A stretch of DNA of 64,000 bases from Streptomyces sp. CG 926. GTDB taxonomy: Bacteria > Actinomycetota > Actinomycetes > Streptomycetales > Streptomycetaceae. Below the pieces are notes generated by a model. It saw only the letters and a list, made by a program, of their open reading frames with translations, was not told the DNA's origin and did not search any database. The stretch covers positions 62,001 through 126,000 of the forward strand of contig NZ_QGGZ01000006.1 of assembly GCF_003148825.1 (NCBI RefSeq), written 5' to 3'. The position numbers and the translations under genes were made by a program. Below, in pieces: positions 25,041 to 35,146 of the stretch. Position 1 is the first letter of the stretch. Each line of letters starts with the position of its first letter.

Positions 25041-25979
25041 ATGATGGTCCCCGCCGTTCTCCTGTTGCTCGGCGCCCTGACCGCGGTGCTCGCCCCCCGT
25101 CTGCTGGCCCGGGCCCGATGGCCCGAGCGTGAGCCGGTCGTCGCCCTGTGGGTGTGGCAGTGCGTGGTCGGCGCCGTGCTCCTGTGCCTCGGGCTGTCGA
25201 TGCTGCTGAGCGCGGCGGCCGCCTGGCAGGCCGTCCGGGGCCGCTTGTTCGCCTCCGCCCCGCACGGGGTGGTCGACGCCTACGCCCTGGGCGCGGCCGG
25301 CGGGCCCTGGGCCGCTCTGACCGCGCTGGTGCTGGCGGGCGGCGGACTGTGGACCGGGGCCATGCTGACCGGTGAGGTGCTGCGGGCGCGGGCCCGACGC
25401 CGCGCACAGGGCAGCGAACTGCTGGTCAGGGCCCCGCTGCTGCCCGGGGAGGACCCGACGGGCGCGCGGCTCGTCGTCCTGGAGGGACCCCGGCCGGACG
25501 CCTGGTGGCTGCCGGGAGCGGCCCCGCAGCTGGTGGTCACGACGGCGGCGCTGGCCCGGCTGAAGGGCAGCCAGCTGGACGCCGTACTGGCGCACGAGCA
25601 GGGGCACGCGGCGGCCCGGCACGACTGGCTGCTGCACTGTTCGCGGGCGCTGGCCCGGGGTTTCCCGCAGGTGCCGGTCTTCGCGGCGTTCGAGGCGGAG
25701 ATGCACCGCCTGGTGGAGATGGCCGCCGACGATGTGGCCTCCCGACGGTTCGGACGGCTGACGATCGCGCTGGCGCTGGTCGGACTCAACGAGGACCGGG
25801 GCGTGTTCGGGACCTCCTCGCCCGAGCACGCGCACGTGCCGCAGCGGGTGCGCAGGCTGCTGTCCGCGACACCCCGACTCTCCCCCGGCCGTCGGCTGCG
25901 GCTGACGGCACTGGCCACACTGGTCCCCGCGATCCCGCTGGTGGTGGCCTTCGTACCGGGGCTGAGCGCCCTGGCGTAA
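25041..25979 (+). CDS. M56-family (BlaR1-like) membrane zinc metallopeptidase
   Basis: A 312-aa integral membrane protease. Hydrophobic helices flank a cytoplasmic domain containing the zinc motif HEQGH in VLAHEQGHAAARHD, with a third ligand likely in EMAADDVASRRF. The C-terminal helix (TALATLVPAIPLVVAFVPGL) closes the domain. In other genomes such proteases cleave BlaI-type repressors, but no BlaI gene is visible here. It probably shares a transcript with the DUF5134 gene. Confidence 0.88.
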   Translation: MMVPAVLLLLGALTAVLAPRLLARARWPEREPVVALWVWQCVVGAVLLCLGLSMLLSAAAAWQAVRGRLFASAPHGVVDAYALGAAGGPWAALTALVLAGGGLWTGAMLTGEVLRARARRRAQGSELLVRAPLLPGEDPTGARLVVLEGPRPDAWWLPGAAPQLVVTTAALARLKGSQLDAVLAHEQGHAAARHDWLLHCSRALARGFPQVPVFAAFEAEMHRLVEMAADDVASRRFGRLTIALALVGLNEDRGVFGTSSPEHAHVPQRVRRLLSATPRLSPGRRLRLTALATLVPAIPLVVAFVPGLSALA

Positions 25980-26040
25980 GAACGCGGGCGCCCGGCGCTG
26001 CCCGCCGCCCGTGGGCGCTCGACGGTGCGAGGATCGGGCC

Positions 26041-26700
26041 ATGCGCAAAGATCCCCTGTGGTGGACGGGCATCGGCTGTGCGCTGCTCGCGGCGGTCCTG
26101 ACGGCGCTCGTGGTGGCGGGGTGGCGACCGCTGCTCTCCTACGACGAGCGGGTCGCGCGGGAGCTGCACGCCCACGCCGTGACCCACCCCGCCGTCACAC
26201 AGTTCATGCGGGTGCTCAGCGACTGGGTGTGGGACCCCTGGACCATGCGGGCGCTGGCGGCGGTCGCCTGCGTGGTGCTGTGGTGGCGGGGCGACCGGAG
26301 ACGGGCGCTGCTGGTGGCCCTGGTGACCTTGATGGCGTCGGCGCTGCAGCAGGGGCTGAAGGTTCTGGTGGGGCGGGAGCGTCCGGTGTGGTCGGATCCG
26401 GTGGACTCGGCGCAGTACGCGGCCTACCCGTCCGGCCACGCCATGACGGCGACGGTGGTGTGCGGACTGCTCCTGTGGCTGCTCCCCCGCCCGGCTCCGG
26501 GCCGGGGGCCGGGTGCTCGCGTGGTGGCCGCCTGGACGGTGGCCGCGGTCTCGGTGCTCGGGGTCGGCTTCACCCGCGTGTACCTCGGGGTGCACTGGCC
26601 GTCGGACGTGCTGGCGGGCTGGCTGCTGGGAGTGGCCCTGGTGGCTCTGGCGACGTCCGTGCCCGTGCGCGAACGCGGATGCGACCCGGTGGAGCGGTGA
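26041..26700 (+). CDS. PAP2-superfamily membrane phosphatase
   Basis: A 219-aa membrane enzyme with the three PAP2 motifs: KxxxxxxRP as KVLVGRERP, PSGH in AAYPSGHAMT, and SRxxxGxHxxxD as TRVYLGVHWPSDV. About six helices. It would dephosphorylate lipid phosphates such as phosphatidate or undecaprenyl diphosphate on the outer membrane face. The ATG at 26041 is the family start. It is 61 bp downstream of the M56 gene on the same strand and could be cotranscribed. Confidence 0.92.
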   Translation: MRKDPLWWTGIGCALLAAVLTALVVAGWRPLLSYDERVARELHAHAVTHPAVTQFMRVLSDWVWDPWTMRALAAVACVVLWWRGDRRRALLVALVTLMASALQQGLKVLVGRERPVWSDPVDSAQYAAYPSGHAMTATVVCGLLLWLLPRPAPGRGPGARVVAAWTVAAVSVLGVGFTRVYLGVHWPSDVLAGWLLGVALVALATSVPVRERGCDPVER

Positions 26701-26770
26701 GGGTACGGCGTGCCTGCCCTGGATGATCCCCCGTGTCACCCAGAGCAGGCGACCCCGTGCGCTGAGTATA

Positions 26771-26785
26771 TTGGCCGGTAGCCAG
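26771..26785. promoter_or_regulatory. Candidate TetR operator
   Basis: TTGGC (26771-26775) and GCCAG (26781-26785) form an imperfect inverted repeat around CGGTA, 17 nt before the TetR start and overlapping an AT-rich TATATTGG stretch. Confidence 0.3.
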
Positions 26786-26802
26786 TCAACGCAGGAGTAA
26801 GC

Positions 26803-27432
26803 ATGTCCCCGCGCAGCGCATCGGTCAATGAAGAATTGCGCAGACGTTCCCGGGAGCGGCTGCTGCAATCCACGGTCGAACTCGTGGCCGAGTACGGCTA
26901 CGAGGCCACGACGCTCGGCGACATCGCCGACCGGGCGGGCGCGGCACGCGGCCTGGTCTCGTACTACTTCCCGGGCAAACGGCAGTTGCTGCAGTCCGCG
27001 GTGCACCGGCTGATGCACCTCACCCTCCACGAAGCCCTGGAGCGGGAGCCCCGCAGCGAGTGCGGGCGCGAGCGGCTCGCGCGCGCCGTCGACGCGGTCC
27101 TGGGCTTGGCCCGGGACGAACCCCTGCTGATGCGCACGCACATGGCAGGCATCCTGACCGCCGAGGGCTTCGTGCAGTGTCCCGAGCAGCAGCGGCTGGC
27201 GGAGCTGCTGCGGGACACCGTGGTGCGGTACGGCTCGGCGGACCCGGACGCGGACTATCCGCTGCTGCGGGCCCTGTTGATGGGCGCGGTCGTGGCGATC
27301 CTGCTGCCCGGGGCCCCGATGCCGGCGCGCCGGCTGCGGGCGGAGCTGTTCCAGCGCTACGGGCTGGACTGGGAGCTCGGCGTTCCGCCGGACGGCGGGC
27401 CGCCCGGCGGAACGTTCCCCTCACAGGCCTGA
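26803..27432 (+). CDS. TetR-family transcriptional regulator
   Basis: A 209-aa regulator. The N-terminal HTH region ERLLQSTVELVAEYGYEATTLGDIA...GLVSYYFPGKRQLL is canonical TetR. The C-terminal ligand domain is not recognisable to family level, and the last ~25 residues are a Gly/Pro tail. The ATG at 26803 has GGAG 6 nt upstream. It is convergent with the LVIVD gene, so its targets are not evident; autoregulation through the inverted repeat upstream is likely. Confidence 0.9.
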   Translation: MSPRSASVNEELRRRSRERLLQSTVELVAEYGYEATTLGDIADRAGAARGLVSYYFPGKRQLLQSAVHRLMHLTLHEALEREPRSECGRERLARAVDAVLGLARDEPLLMRTHMAGILTAEGFVQCPEQQRLAELLRDTVVRYGSADPDADYPLLRALLMGAVVAILLPGAPMPARRLRAELFQRYGLDWELGVPPDGGPPGGTFPSQA

Positions 27433-27452
27433 CACCCCAGGCGCTCCTGAGG

Positions 27453-28937
<1,485 letters not shown>

Positions 28938-29013
28938 TGTGCCCTCCCTTGAGAGCCCGATCGGTTCCGCCCGTGAGGGAGCGGAACCAGGACCCCGGCA
29001 GTATCTTCCCTTC

Positions 29014-29724
29014 ATGGACATGGCAAAAGCCCACAGGGTCCGGGTCCGCAGGGTGTTATCGGCGCGGCCCCGACGGTTCGCCGTGGCGGTCGCGACCGCG
29101 ACCGCGGCCCTCCTGCTGACGCTCCCCGGCTGCCAGGCGGACGAAGGATCGGACCGCGCCACGATCGTCGCCCCGGGCGGGCCGGGCGAGAAGGCCCGCC
29201 GCCTGACCCCCGAGGAGGCCGCGAAGGCGAAACCCGACGACAGTCCGAACGCCGCCGACCGCACCTACGTGTCACACATGATCGAACACCACCGGCAGGC
29301 GCTCACGATGAGCGCGCTGGCACCGGATCGAGCCGCCGCGGACGGGGTCAAACGGCTGGCGGAGCGGATCGCGGCGGCCCAGAAGCCCGAAATCGGCGCG
29401 ATGGAGAAGTGGTTGGTCCGCCACCCCGCCACGACCGCGGACCCGGCCCCTGCCCCCGCCGCTCCCGGGGCGCCGGCGGCGGGCCATGACCACGGCGGGA
29501 TGCCGGGAATGGCGACCGAGCAGCAGCTGAGCGAGCTCACCGCGGCCACAGGGGCCGAGTTCGACCGGCTCTTCCTGAAGCTGATGACCGCCCACCACGA
29601 GGGCGCCGTGAAGATGGCCGGCGAGGCGCTGGCGGGCGGGAACAACGTGGCCGTGGAGGAGATGGCCACCGAGGTGGTGGCCACCCAGAGCGCCGAGATC
29701 CACCGGATGCGCGCGATGGGCTGA
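29014..29724 (+). CDS. DUF305 lipoprotein, TTA codon
   Basis: A 236-aa lipoprotein: twin-arginine-rich start, hydrophobic helix, and lipobox LPGC at about residues 42-45. The mature part has two DUF305 halves with the HH/HxxM-rich motifs SHMIEHHRQALTMS and LMTAHHEGAVKMAGEAL, joined by an Ala/Pro linker with HDHGGMPGM. The paired His and Met residues suggest copper handling, as proposed for the family. Codon 15 (29056-29058) is TTA. The LVIVD gene is divergent with a shared 76-bp promoter region. Confidence 0.9.
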   Translation: MDMAKAHRVRVRRVLSARPRRFAVAVATATAALLLTLPGCQADEGSDRATIVAPGGPGEKARRLTPEEAAKAKPDDSPNAADRTYVSHMIEHHRQALTMSALAPDRAAADGVKRLAERIAAAQKPEIGAMEKWLVRHPATTADPAPAPAAPGAPAAGHDHGGMPGMATEQQLSELTAATGAEFDRLFLKLMTAHHEGAVKMAGEALAGGNNVAVEEMATEVVATQSAEIHRMRAMG

Positions 29725-29776
29725 CTCCGCGAGGGGCCGGTGTCATGCTGGGACCACCTGCGGGAGGAGCTCCGCC

Positions 29777-31141
29777 GTGCTTCGTGTCGCCGTCGTCGGA
29801 TCGGGCCCCAGCGGGGTCTACGCGGCCCAGACGCTGGTGCAGCAGCGCGAGGTGCCCGGGGTACGGGTGGACGTGCTGGACCGGCTCCCCGCCCCCTACG
29901 GACTCGTCCGCTACGGGGTCGCCCCGGACCACGAGAAGATCAAGTCGCTCCAGGGCAGCCTGCGCACCGTGCTGGAGGACGAGCGGATCCGCTTCCTCGG
30001 CAACGTCGAGGTCGGCGGGGAGGCGCTGCCCACCGACCGGCTGCTGGAGCTGTACCACGCGGTGGTGTACTGCGTGGGCGCGGCCCGGGACCGGATGCTG
30101 GGGATCCCCGGCGAGGAGCTGACCGGGGTGCACTCCGCCACGGCCTTCGTGTCCTGGTACAGCGGGCACCCGGACGCCGCCGCCGAGGCGTTCGACCTGC
30201 CCGGCGTGGACGCGGCGGTGGTGGTCGGGGCCGGCAACGTCGCGGTGGACGTGACACGGATCCTGGCCCGGGGCGCGGCCGAACTGGCCCCTACGGACAT
30301 GCCGCAGCCGGCGCTCGGCGCGCTCGCGGAGAGCGGGGTGCGCGCGGTGTCGATGGTCGCCCGGCGCGGTCCCTCGCAGGGTCGGTTCACCACCAAGGAG
30401 CTCCGCGAACTGGGCACGCTGCCGGAGGTGGACATCCGGGCCGATCCGGCCGAACTGGCCCTCGACCCCGTCTACGCCGACCCGGTGGCGGCCGCCGCCC
30501 TGCCGGCGGTGGCCCGGCGGAACCTGGAGGTGCTCCGCGGCTGGGCGCAGGCGGATCCGGGCGGGCAGCCGCGCCACATCGCGCTGCGGTTCTACCTGCG
30601 CCCGGTGGAGATCCTGGGCGGGCCGGACGGTCGGGTCACCGGGATGCGCTTCGAGCGCACCGCCCCGGACGGCCGGGGCGGGGTGACCGGGACGGGCGGG
30701 TACGAGGACATCGCGGCGCAGTTGGTGCTGCGCTCGGTGGGGTACCAGGGCGTTCCGCTCGCCGGGCTGCCCTTCGATCCCGCGAAGGGTACGGTCCCGC
30801 ACGCGGCGGGCCGGGTGCTGCGCGCGGGCCGGGCCTCGGTCGGCGAGTACGTGGCGGGCTGGATCAAGCGCGGCCCGACCGGGGTGATCGGTACGAACCG
30901 GCCCTGCGCCAAGGAGACCGTGTCCGCACTGCTCCAGGACGCGGGGACACTGGTCCGGCGCGACCTCCCGGGAGATCCGCTGGACTCCCTGCGGGCGGCG
31001 GGTCTGCGCCCGGTCCGGTGGCCGGGCTGGCTGGCCATCGAGGCGGCCGAGGCCGATCTGGGGCGCTCCTTGGGCCGACGCTCCGTCAAGATTCCCGACT
31101 GGCCCGGCCTCTTGGACGCGGCGGGCTCGGGCCCGGCGTAG
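29777..31141 (+). CDS. Ferredoxin/adrenodoxin-type NADP+ reductase (FprA-like)
   Basis: A 454-aa flavoprotein. The FAD motif is VVGSGPSGVYAAQTL at the start, then APYGLVRYGVAPDH as in FprA/adrenodoxin reductase, then the NADP motif VVVGAGNVAVDVTRIL, and the second FAD-contact GWIKRGPTGVIGTN near the end. It passes electrons between NADPH and ferredoxins, for example for cytochromes P450. The GTG at 29777 has GGGAGGAG upstream. No P450 or ferredoxin gene is adjacent; the NO synthase at 39-40 kb lacks a reductase domain and would need such a partner, but that is only a guess. Confidence 0.92.
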   Translation: MLRVAVVGSGPSGVYAAQTLVQQREVPGVRVDVLDRLPAPYGLVRYGVAPDHEKIKSLQGSLRTVLEDERIRFLGNVEVGGEALPTDRLLELYHAVVYCVGAARDRMLGIPGEELTGVHSATAFVSWYSGHPDAAAEAFDLPGVDAAVVVGAGNVAVDVTRILARGAAELAPTDMPQPALGALAESGVRAVSMVARRGPSQGRFTTKELRELGTLPEVDIRADPAELALDPVYADPVAAAALPAVARRNLEVLRGWAQADPGGQPRHIALRFYLRPVEILGGPDGRVTGMRFERTAPDGRGGVTGTGGYEDIAAQLVLRSVGYQGVPLAGLPFDPAKGTVPHAAGRVLRAGRASVGEYVAGWIKRGPTGVIGTNRPCAKETVSALLQDAGTLVRRDLPGDPLDSLRAAGLRPVRWPGWLAIEAAEADLGRSLGRRSVKIPDWPGLLDAAGSGPA

Positions 31142-31314
31142 TCCGTCTCTCGCCGATCACGCCGGGCTCGCCGCGGGGGCCGGCCCCGGACGTGCTTCCG
31201 GGTGGTCGTCCGGCCGGAAGGGGCCCCTGCGGGAGTGTCGCCGTGCCGCCCCGTGCGCGCGGGCCGATCATGTCGCTGGATCGAAGCCCCGGAGCAGCGT
31301 GCGGATGGAGTGTC

Positions 31315-31923
31315 ATGGCAGCGAACGGATTCTTCCGGTGGGCGGCCGGGTGGCGGCCCTGGATCCTCGGGACGGTGGCGGCGGCTCTGCTGGTCCCGAC
31401 GCCCTCGTACGCCGCGGCGGCCGGGGCGGGCGCGGACGTCCGGAGCCGGCCGGGCATCGAGAGCCAGGTCGCCGGGGGCGCCGCCCGCTGCCCGGACCAC
31501 ACCGGGGCCGACCGCCAGGGGTGGTGCCCCCCACCCCGGTGCGATGGCGGGCCTCCCGGCTGCGCGGGCCCGGGTGAGCCCCTCGGCGACGTCACGGTGA
31601 TCAAGGAGGACGCGCTGACCGGCGCCCGCCTGTCCGGCGCCGAGTTCCAGCTCTGGGTGGAGGCCAACGGCATCCCGGGACTGCAGACCACCGGCCTCGA
31701 CCCGGACGTCGCGATCGGCGACCCCTGCACCACCGCGACCGACGGCACCTGCACCCGCGCGGTGGTGACCGGCCTCTACTACTGGCAGGAGACCCAGGCC
31801 CCGCCCGGCCACGACCTGCCCGTGGACCCGGTGTTCGGCCCGCTGCTGCTCACCGAGGGCAACATCTCCGACGGCGTGACGGTGATCGCCGAGAACAGCC
31901 TGACACCCGTGTCCACCCGGTGA
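31315..31923 (+). CDS. Secreted SpaA-type prealbumin-fold protein
   Basis: A 202-aa protein with an N-terminal signal (WILGTVAAALLVPTPSYAAA), a Cys/Pro/Gly-rich spacer with four Cys (residues ~55-85), and one prealbumin-like domain starting GDVTVIKEDALTGARLSGA and ending VTVIAENS. The domain has the VYKEDA..G.LAGA.F pattern of pilin-subunit domains such as SpaA/CnaB. There is no LPXTG anchor or C-terminal membrane helix, so it is presumably released or held by its Cys-rich region. The ATG at 31315 is set by GGAG 5 nt upstream. Confidence 0.82.
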   Translation: MAANGFFRWAAGWRPWILGTVAAALLVPTPSYAAAAGAGADVRSRPGIESQVAGGAARCPDHTGADRQGWCPPPRCDGGPPGCAGPGEPLGDVTVIKEDALTGARLSGAEFQLWVEANGIPGLQTTGLDPDVAIGDPCTTATDGTCTRAVVTGLYYWQETQAPPGHDLPVDPVFGPLLLTEGNISDGVTVIAENSLTPVSTR

Positions 31924-31938
31924 GGTGGCTCGATCCGC

Positions 31939-32286
31939 TCAGGCCGTGAGTCGGGCCGCCTCGGCGGCGGCCGCCGCCAGGACGCTGTCGAGGAGGCCGG
32001 GGAAGAGCTCCTGGAGTTCCTCCCGGCGCAGGGCGTTGAGCTTGGCGGTGCCACGGTAGGCCTGGCGTACGACGCCGCTCTCGCGCAGGACGCGGAAGTG
32101 GTGGGTGGTCGTGGACTTGGTGACCGGCAGGTCGAAGTACGAGCAGGCCAGGTCCTCGGCCGAGGCGGCCAGGTCCAGGACGATGGACAGCCGGACCGGA
32201 TCGGAGAGCGCGTGCAGCACGCCCTCCAGGCGGATCTCGCCCGCCTCGGGGTGGACGAGGGTGCGGGAGGGGTCCCGTTCCGTCAT
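31939..32286 (-). CDS. ArsR/SmtB-family regulator
   Basis: A 115-aa winged-helix protein: LHALSDPVRLSIVLDLA, then DLPVTKSTTTHHFRVLRESGVVRQ, the DNA-binding helix and wing. There is no metal-binding Cys cluster (one Cys in the helix-turn-helix part, LACSYFDL), so it is more like the non-metal ArsR group beside OYE or MFS genes. The ATG at 32286 starts the family region. The promoter carries GTACGAGAGTC, also found upstream of the OYE gene, suggesting common control. Confidence 0.88.
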   Translation of the reverse strand: MTERDPSRTLVHPEAGEIRLEGVLHALSDPVRLSIVLDLAASAEDLACSYFDLPVTKSTTTHHFRVLRESGVVRQAYRGTAKLNALRREELQELFPGLLDSVLAAAAAEAARLTA

Positions 32287-32338
32287 GTCCCTGCTCCACT
32301 CGCTCGGTCGGTGTGTTCCGGATGCCGCGGGCCCCATG

Positions 32339-32349
32339 GTACGAGAGTC
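32339..32349. promoter_or_regulatory. GTACGAGAGTC motif upstream of arsR-type gene
   Basis: This 11-bp sequence recurs exactly at 33566-33576 upstream of the OYE gene, in a region with further inverted copies. Candidate operator half for the ArsR protein. Confidence 0.45.
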
Positions 32350-32382
32350 GTCGAAGAAGGCGGGCCGGTCGGGGAAACCGGC

Positions 32383-32418
32383 GGTACGGCTCCGGGGCGG
32401 GGCCGCCGGAGCCGTACC
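32383..32418. terminator. Perfect 13-bp stem terminator after the OYE gene
   Basis: GGTACGGCTCCGG (32383-32395) pairs with CCGGAGCCGTACC (32406-32418) around a 10-nt loop, 5 nt past the OYE stop codon. It separates the OYE and ArsR transcripts. Confidence 0.75.
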
Positions 32419-32422
32419 CGCG

Positions 32423-33523
32423 TCACCAGGAGCGGTGGTACTGCTCGGGCGTACGGAGCTCTCCGCCCAGCTCCTTGGCCGCGCGGCGGGCCCAGAACGG
32501 GTCGCGCAGGAGTTCCCGGCCCAGCAGGACGGCGTCGGCCTCCCCGTTGGCGAGGACCTTCTCGGCCTGCTCCGGTTCGGTGATCAGGCCGACGGCGGCC
32601 ACGGGGAGGGCGGTGCCGGCCTTGACCCGCGCCGCGAAGGGAACCTGGTAGCCGGGGCCGACGGGGATCACGGCGTGCGGGGCGAGGCCGCCGGTCGAGA
32701 CGTCGAGCAGGTCCACGCCGTGTTCGAGCAGCAGGTCGGCCAGCCGGACCGTCTCGTCCGCGGTCCAACCCTCCTCCTCCAGCCAGTCGGTGGCGGAGAT
32801 CCGGAAGAAGAGGGGGAGCTCCTCGGGCCACACCGCCCGGACGGCGTCCACGACTTCGAGGGCGAAGCGGGTGCGGTTGTCGAAGGAGCCGCCGTACTCG
32901 TCGGTGCGCTTGTTGCTGTACGGGGAGAGGAACTCACCGATCAGGTAGCCGTGGGCGCCGTGGATCTCGACGACCTCGTACCCCGCGGCCAGCGAGCGCT
33001 CGGCGGCGACCGCGAACTGGCCGGTGATCTCCCGGATCTCCTCGACCGTCAGCTCGTGCGGTACCGGGTAACCCTCGGCGAACGGCACGGCGCTCGGCGC
33101 GACCGGCTGCCAGCCGTGCGCCTCGGACCCGACCGGGCGCCCGCCCTTCCAGGTCCGGTCGGTCGATGCCTTGCGTCCGGCATGAGCGAGCTGGATCGCG
33201 GGGACGGCGCCCTGGGACCTGACGAAGGAGGTGATCCGGCGCAGCGCCTCGACCTGGGTGTCGTTCCAGATGCCGAGGTCGTAGGGCGAGATCCGACCCT
33301 CCGGGGAGACGGCGGTGGCCTCCTGGACGATCAGGCCCGTACCGCCGGTGGCGCGGGCGGCGTAGTGCGCGAAGTGCCAGTCGCCGGCCACGCCCGCGTT
33401 CGGTCCGAACGCCTCGGCGCTGTACTGGCACATCGGGGCCATCCACACCCGGTTCGGGATGGTGACGGAGCGGAGCGTGTAGGGCGCGAACAGGGCGGCG
33501 AAGGCGGCGGGGGCAGCACTCAT
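32423..33523 (-). CDS. Old-yellow-enzyme NADH:flavin oxidoreductase (YqjM-like)
   Basis: A 366-aa FMN ene-reductase of the YqjM class: IPNRVWMAPMCQYSAE (Cys near FMN), GLIVQEATAVSPEGRIS, PAIQLAHAGRKAS, EIHGAHGYLIGEFLSP (substrate-binding His pair), and YGGSFDNRTRFALEV. It reduces activated C=C bonds with NAD(P)H. The ATG at 33523 begins the domain; a longer ATG start upstream would overlap the operator-like motifs and is less likely. Probably controlled by the downstream ArsR-type regulator, with which it shares a promoter motif. Confidence 0.92.
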   Translation of the reverse strand: MSAAPAAFAALFAPYTLRSVTIPNRVWMAPMCQYSAEAFGPNAGVAGDWHFAHYAARATGGTGLIVQEATAVSPEGRISPYDLGIWNDTQVEALRRITSFVRSQGAVPAIQLAHAGRKASTDRTWKGGRPVGSEAHGWQPVAPSAVPFAEGYPVPHELTVEEIREITGQFAVAAERSLAAGYEVVEIHGAHGYLIGEFLSPYSNKRTDEYGGSFDNRTRFALEVVDAVRAVWPEELPLFFRISATDWLEEEGWTADETVRLADLLLEHGVDLLDVSTGGLAPHAVIPVGPGYQVPFAARVKAGTALPVAAVGLITEPEQAEKVLANGEADAVLLGRELLRDPFWARRAAKELGGELRTPEQYHRSW

Positions 33524-33565
33524 CAGGCTCTCCAGATACGACCGGGCATGCCGGGGATCGGTCAA

Positions 33566-33617
33566 GTACGAGAGTCACCGTACTACGGATTCCCTCGTAC
33601 TACGAGACCTCTCGTAC
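33566..33617. promoter_or_regulatory. Operator-like cluster upstream of OYE
   Basis: GTACGAGAGTC at 33566, the palindrome CTCGTA-C-TACGAG at 33594-33606, and CTCTCGTAC at 33609-33617 form a set of direct and inverted copies of a GTACGAG core. The right part overlaps the stop codon of the acyltransferase gene. Confidence 0.5.
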
Positions 33618-34922
33618 AAGCTCGTCGAGTTCCGCGCGCAACGCCCCGGTCAGGGCCGCCAGATCCGGCACGGCGCCCGCGTCGGCGACCAGCCCGTAGT
33701 GGACCGTCCCCTTGTACGTGGAGACCGCGACGGCCAGCGACTGTCCTCGGGCCAGTGGGGCGAGCGGGTAGACCTCGCCGACCGGGCTGCCGCCGAGGGT
33801 GAAGGTGAAGCTCGGCAGCGGCACGCTGGTGACCAGGATGTCGAAGAGCAGCCGGGCGGCCTGGGCCACGAGCGGGCCGCCGAGCCGATGGCCGAGCGGG
33901 TGGACGTGGTCGGCGAGCAGGGCGACGGCCCCGGCGCCGCGCGCGGGTCCGGCGTCCTTGTTGCGGTCCATGGCGGCGCGCACGCTGTCCAGGCGGCGCA
34001 GCGGATCGGCTTCGGCGAGCGGGAGCCGGAGCAGATAGCCGGAGAGCCGGTTGCCCGCGCCTCCCGACCCTCCGGGCCCGCGGCGGCGGGACACCGGGAT
34101 CAGCGCTCGTGGGCCCGCGCCCCAGGGCTCGGGATCGCCCCGCTCCGCCAGCCAGCGCCGCAGCGCTCCCGCGACCAGGGCGATGAGCACGTCGTTGACG
34201 GTGCCGCCGGCGCCCTTGCGGACGAGGTTGACCTCGTCCAGGTCGAGCGCGAGACAGGCGACCGCACGGGCGCCCGAGCCGGTGGGGTCCGCGGTGAGGG
34301 CCGTCGGCACCCCGAGCGGCAGTCCGGCGCGGGCCACGGCGGCCCCGATCTCCAAGGCCTGGCCGACGTCCTGGACCCGGGCCGCCAAGGCCGCGGGGAG
34401 CCGGCGCAGGACGGAGCCGCCCCGCTGCTCGGGGACCGGGCGCACGGGCGGCCGTGGGGCCGTCGCCTCGTCGAACAGCGTGGCCGCGAGGGCCAGCGCG
34501 CCCAGGCCGTCGGCGAGGGCGTGGTGGAACTTGAAGAGGACCGCGAAGGAGTCCGGATCGGGTCCGGCCAGTACGTGCGCCTCCCACGGCGGCAGCGTCC
34601 GGTCCAGCGGCCGGGCCATCAGCGGTCCGGCGGCGGCGTGCGGAACGCTCTCGTCGGTACGGACGAGGAACACGTGCCGGGCCGGGTCGAAGCCGGGGTC
34701 GGGCGACCAGGCGGCCGCCCCGACGGGCAGCAGCACGTCGCGGATCCGGCGGCGCAGGCGGGGCACGGCCACGCACCGGTCGGTGAGCAGGCGGGCGGCC
34801 CGTTCCGCGGCGCCGGGTCCGGCGGCACGGAAGACGGCGAGGGCCCCCAGGTGCATGGGGTGGTCGGCGGATTCGATCCGCCAGAAGGCGAGGTCGAGCG
34901 GGGACAGGTGCTCGGTGGCCAC
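33600..34922 (-). CDS. Wax ester synthase/diacylglycerol acyltransferase (WS/DGAT)
   Basis: A 440-aa member of the actinobacterial WS/DGAT family: start LSPLDLAFWRIESADHPMHLG, the catalytic HHxxxDG as HHALADG near residues 132-138, and the C-terminal LVTSVPLPSFTFTLGG and GEVYPLAPLARGQSLAVAVSTYKG. It esterifies fatty alcohols or diacylglycerol with acyl-CoA to make storage lipid. GTG start at 34922 with GAGAGGACG upstream. It is divergent from the BNR-repeat gene across 224 bp; the intervening AT-rich segment at 34960-35040 contains a TTGACT box likely belonging to this gene. Confidence 0.9.
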   Translation of the reverse strand: MATEHLSPLDLAFWRIESADHPMHLGALAVFRAAGPGAAERAARLLTDRCVAVPRLRRRIRDVLLPVGAAAWSPDPGFDPARHVFLVRTDESVPHAAAGPLMARPLDRTLPPWEAHVLAGPDPDSFAVLFKFHHALADGLGALALAATLFDEATAPRPPVRPVPEQRGGSVLRRLPAALAARVQDVGQALEIGAAVARAGLPLGVPTALTADPTGSGARAVACLALDLDEVNLVRKGAGGTVNDVLIALVAGALRRWLAERGDPEPWGAGPRALIPVSRRRGPGGSGGAGNRLSGYLLRLPLAEADPLRRLDSVRAAMDRNKDAGPARGAGAVALLADHVHPLGHRLGGPLVAQAARLLFDILVTSVPLPSFTFTLGGSPVGEVYPLAPLARGQSLAVAVSTYKGTVHYGLVADAGAVPDLAALTGALRAELDELVREVS

Positions 34923-35146
34923 ATACGTCCTCTCGCGTGCGGCGGCAGTGACCTGAAGTCAATCCATTACGGACACCTACATGCAAGTAGCAATCATTTC
35001 GAGGCGGTAAACGATCGGTATTGATCTGCTCATCAGCAGCCCCGCACCGTCCGCCGGGTCACTGTCACCGGGTGGGTGCAGACTGGCCGAAAACATACTC
35101 CGCAAGGAACGCCCATGGAGGGCGACGAGGCCCGGAGGTGCCGGCC

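Noticed and set aside
24405..25979. A BlaR1/BlaI antibiotic-sensing operon
   Set aside because: The M56 peptidase is present but there is no BlaI-type repressor gene beside it and no beta-lactamase.
31315..31923. Sortase-anchored pilin
   Set aside because: The C-terminus has neither LPXTG nor a membrane helix with a basic tail, and no sortase gene is near.
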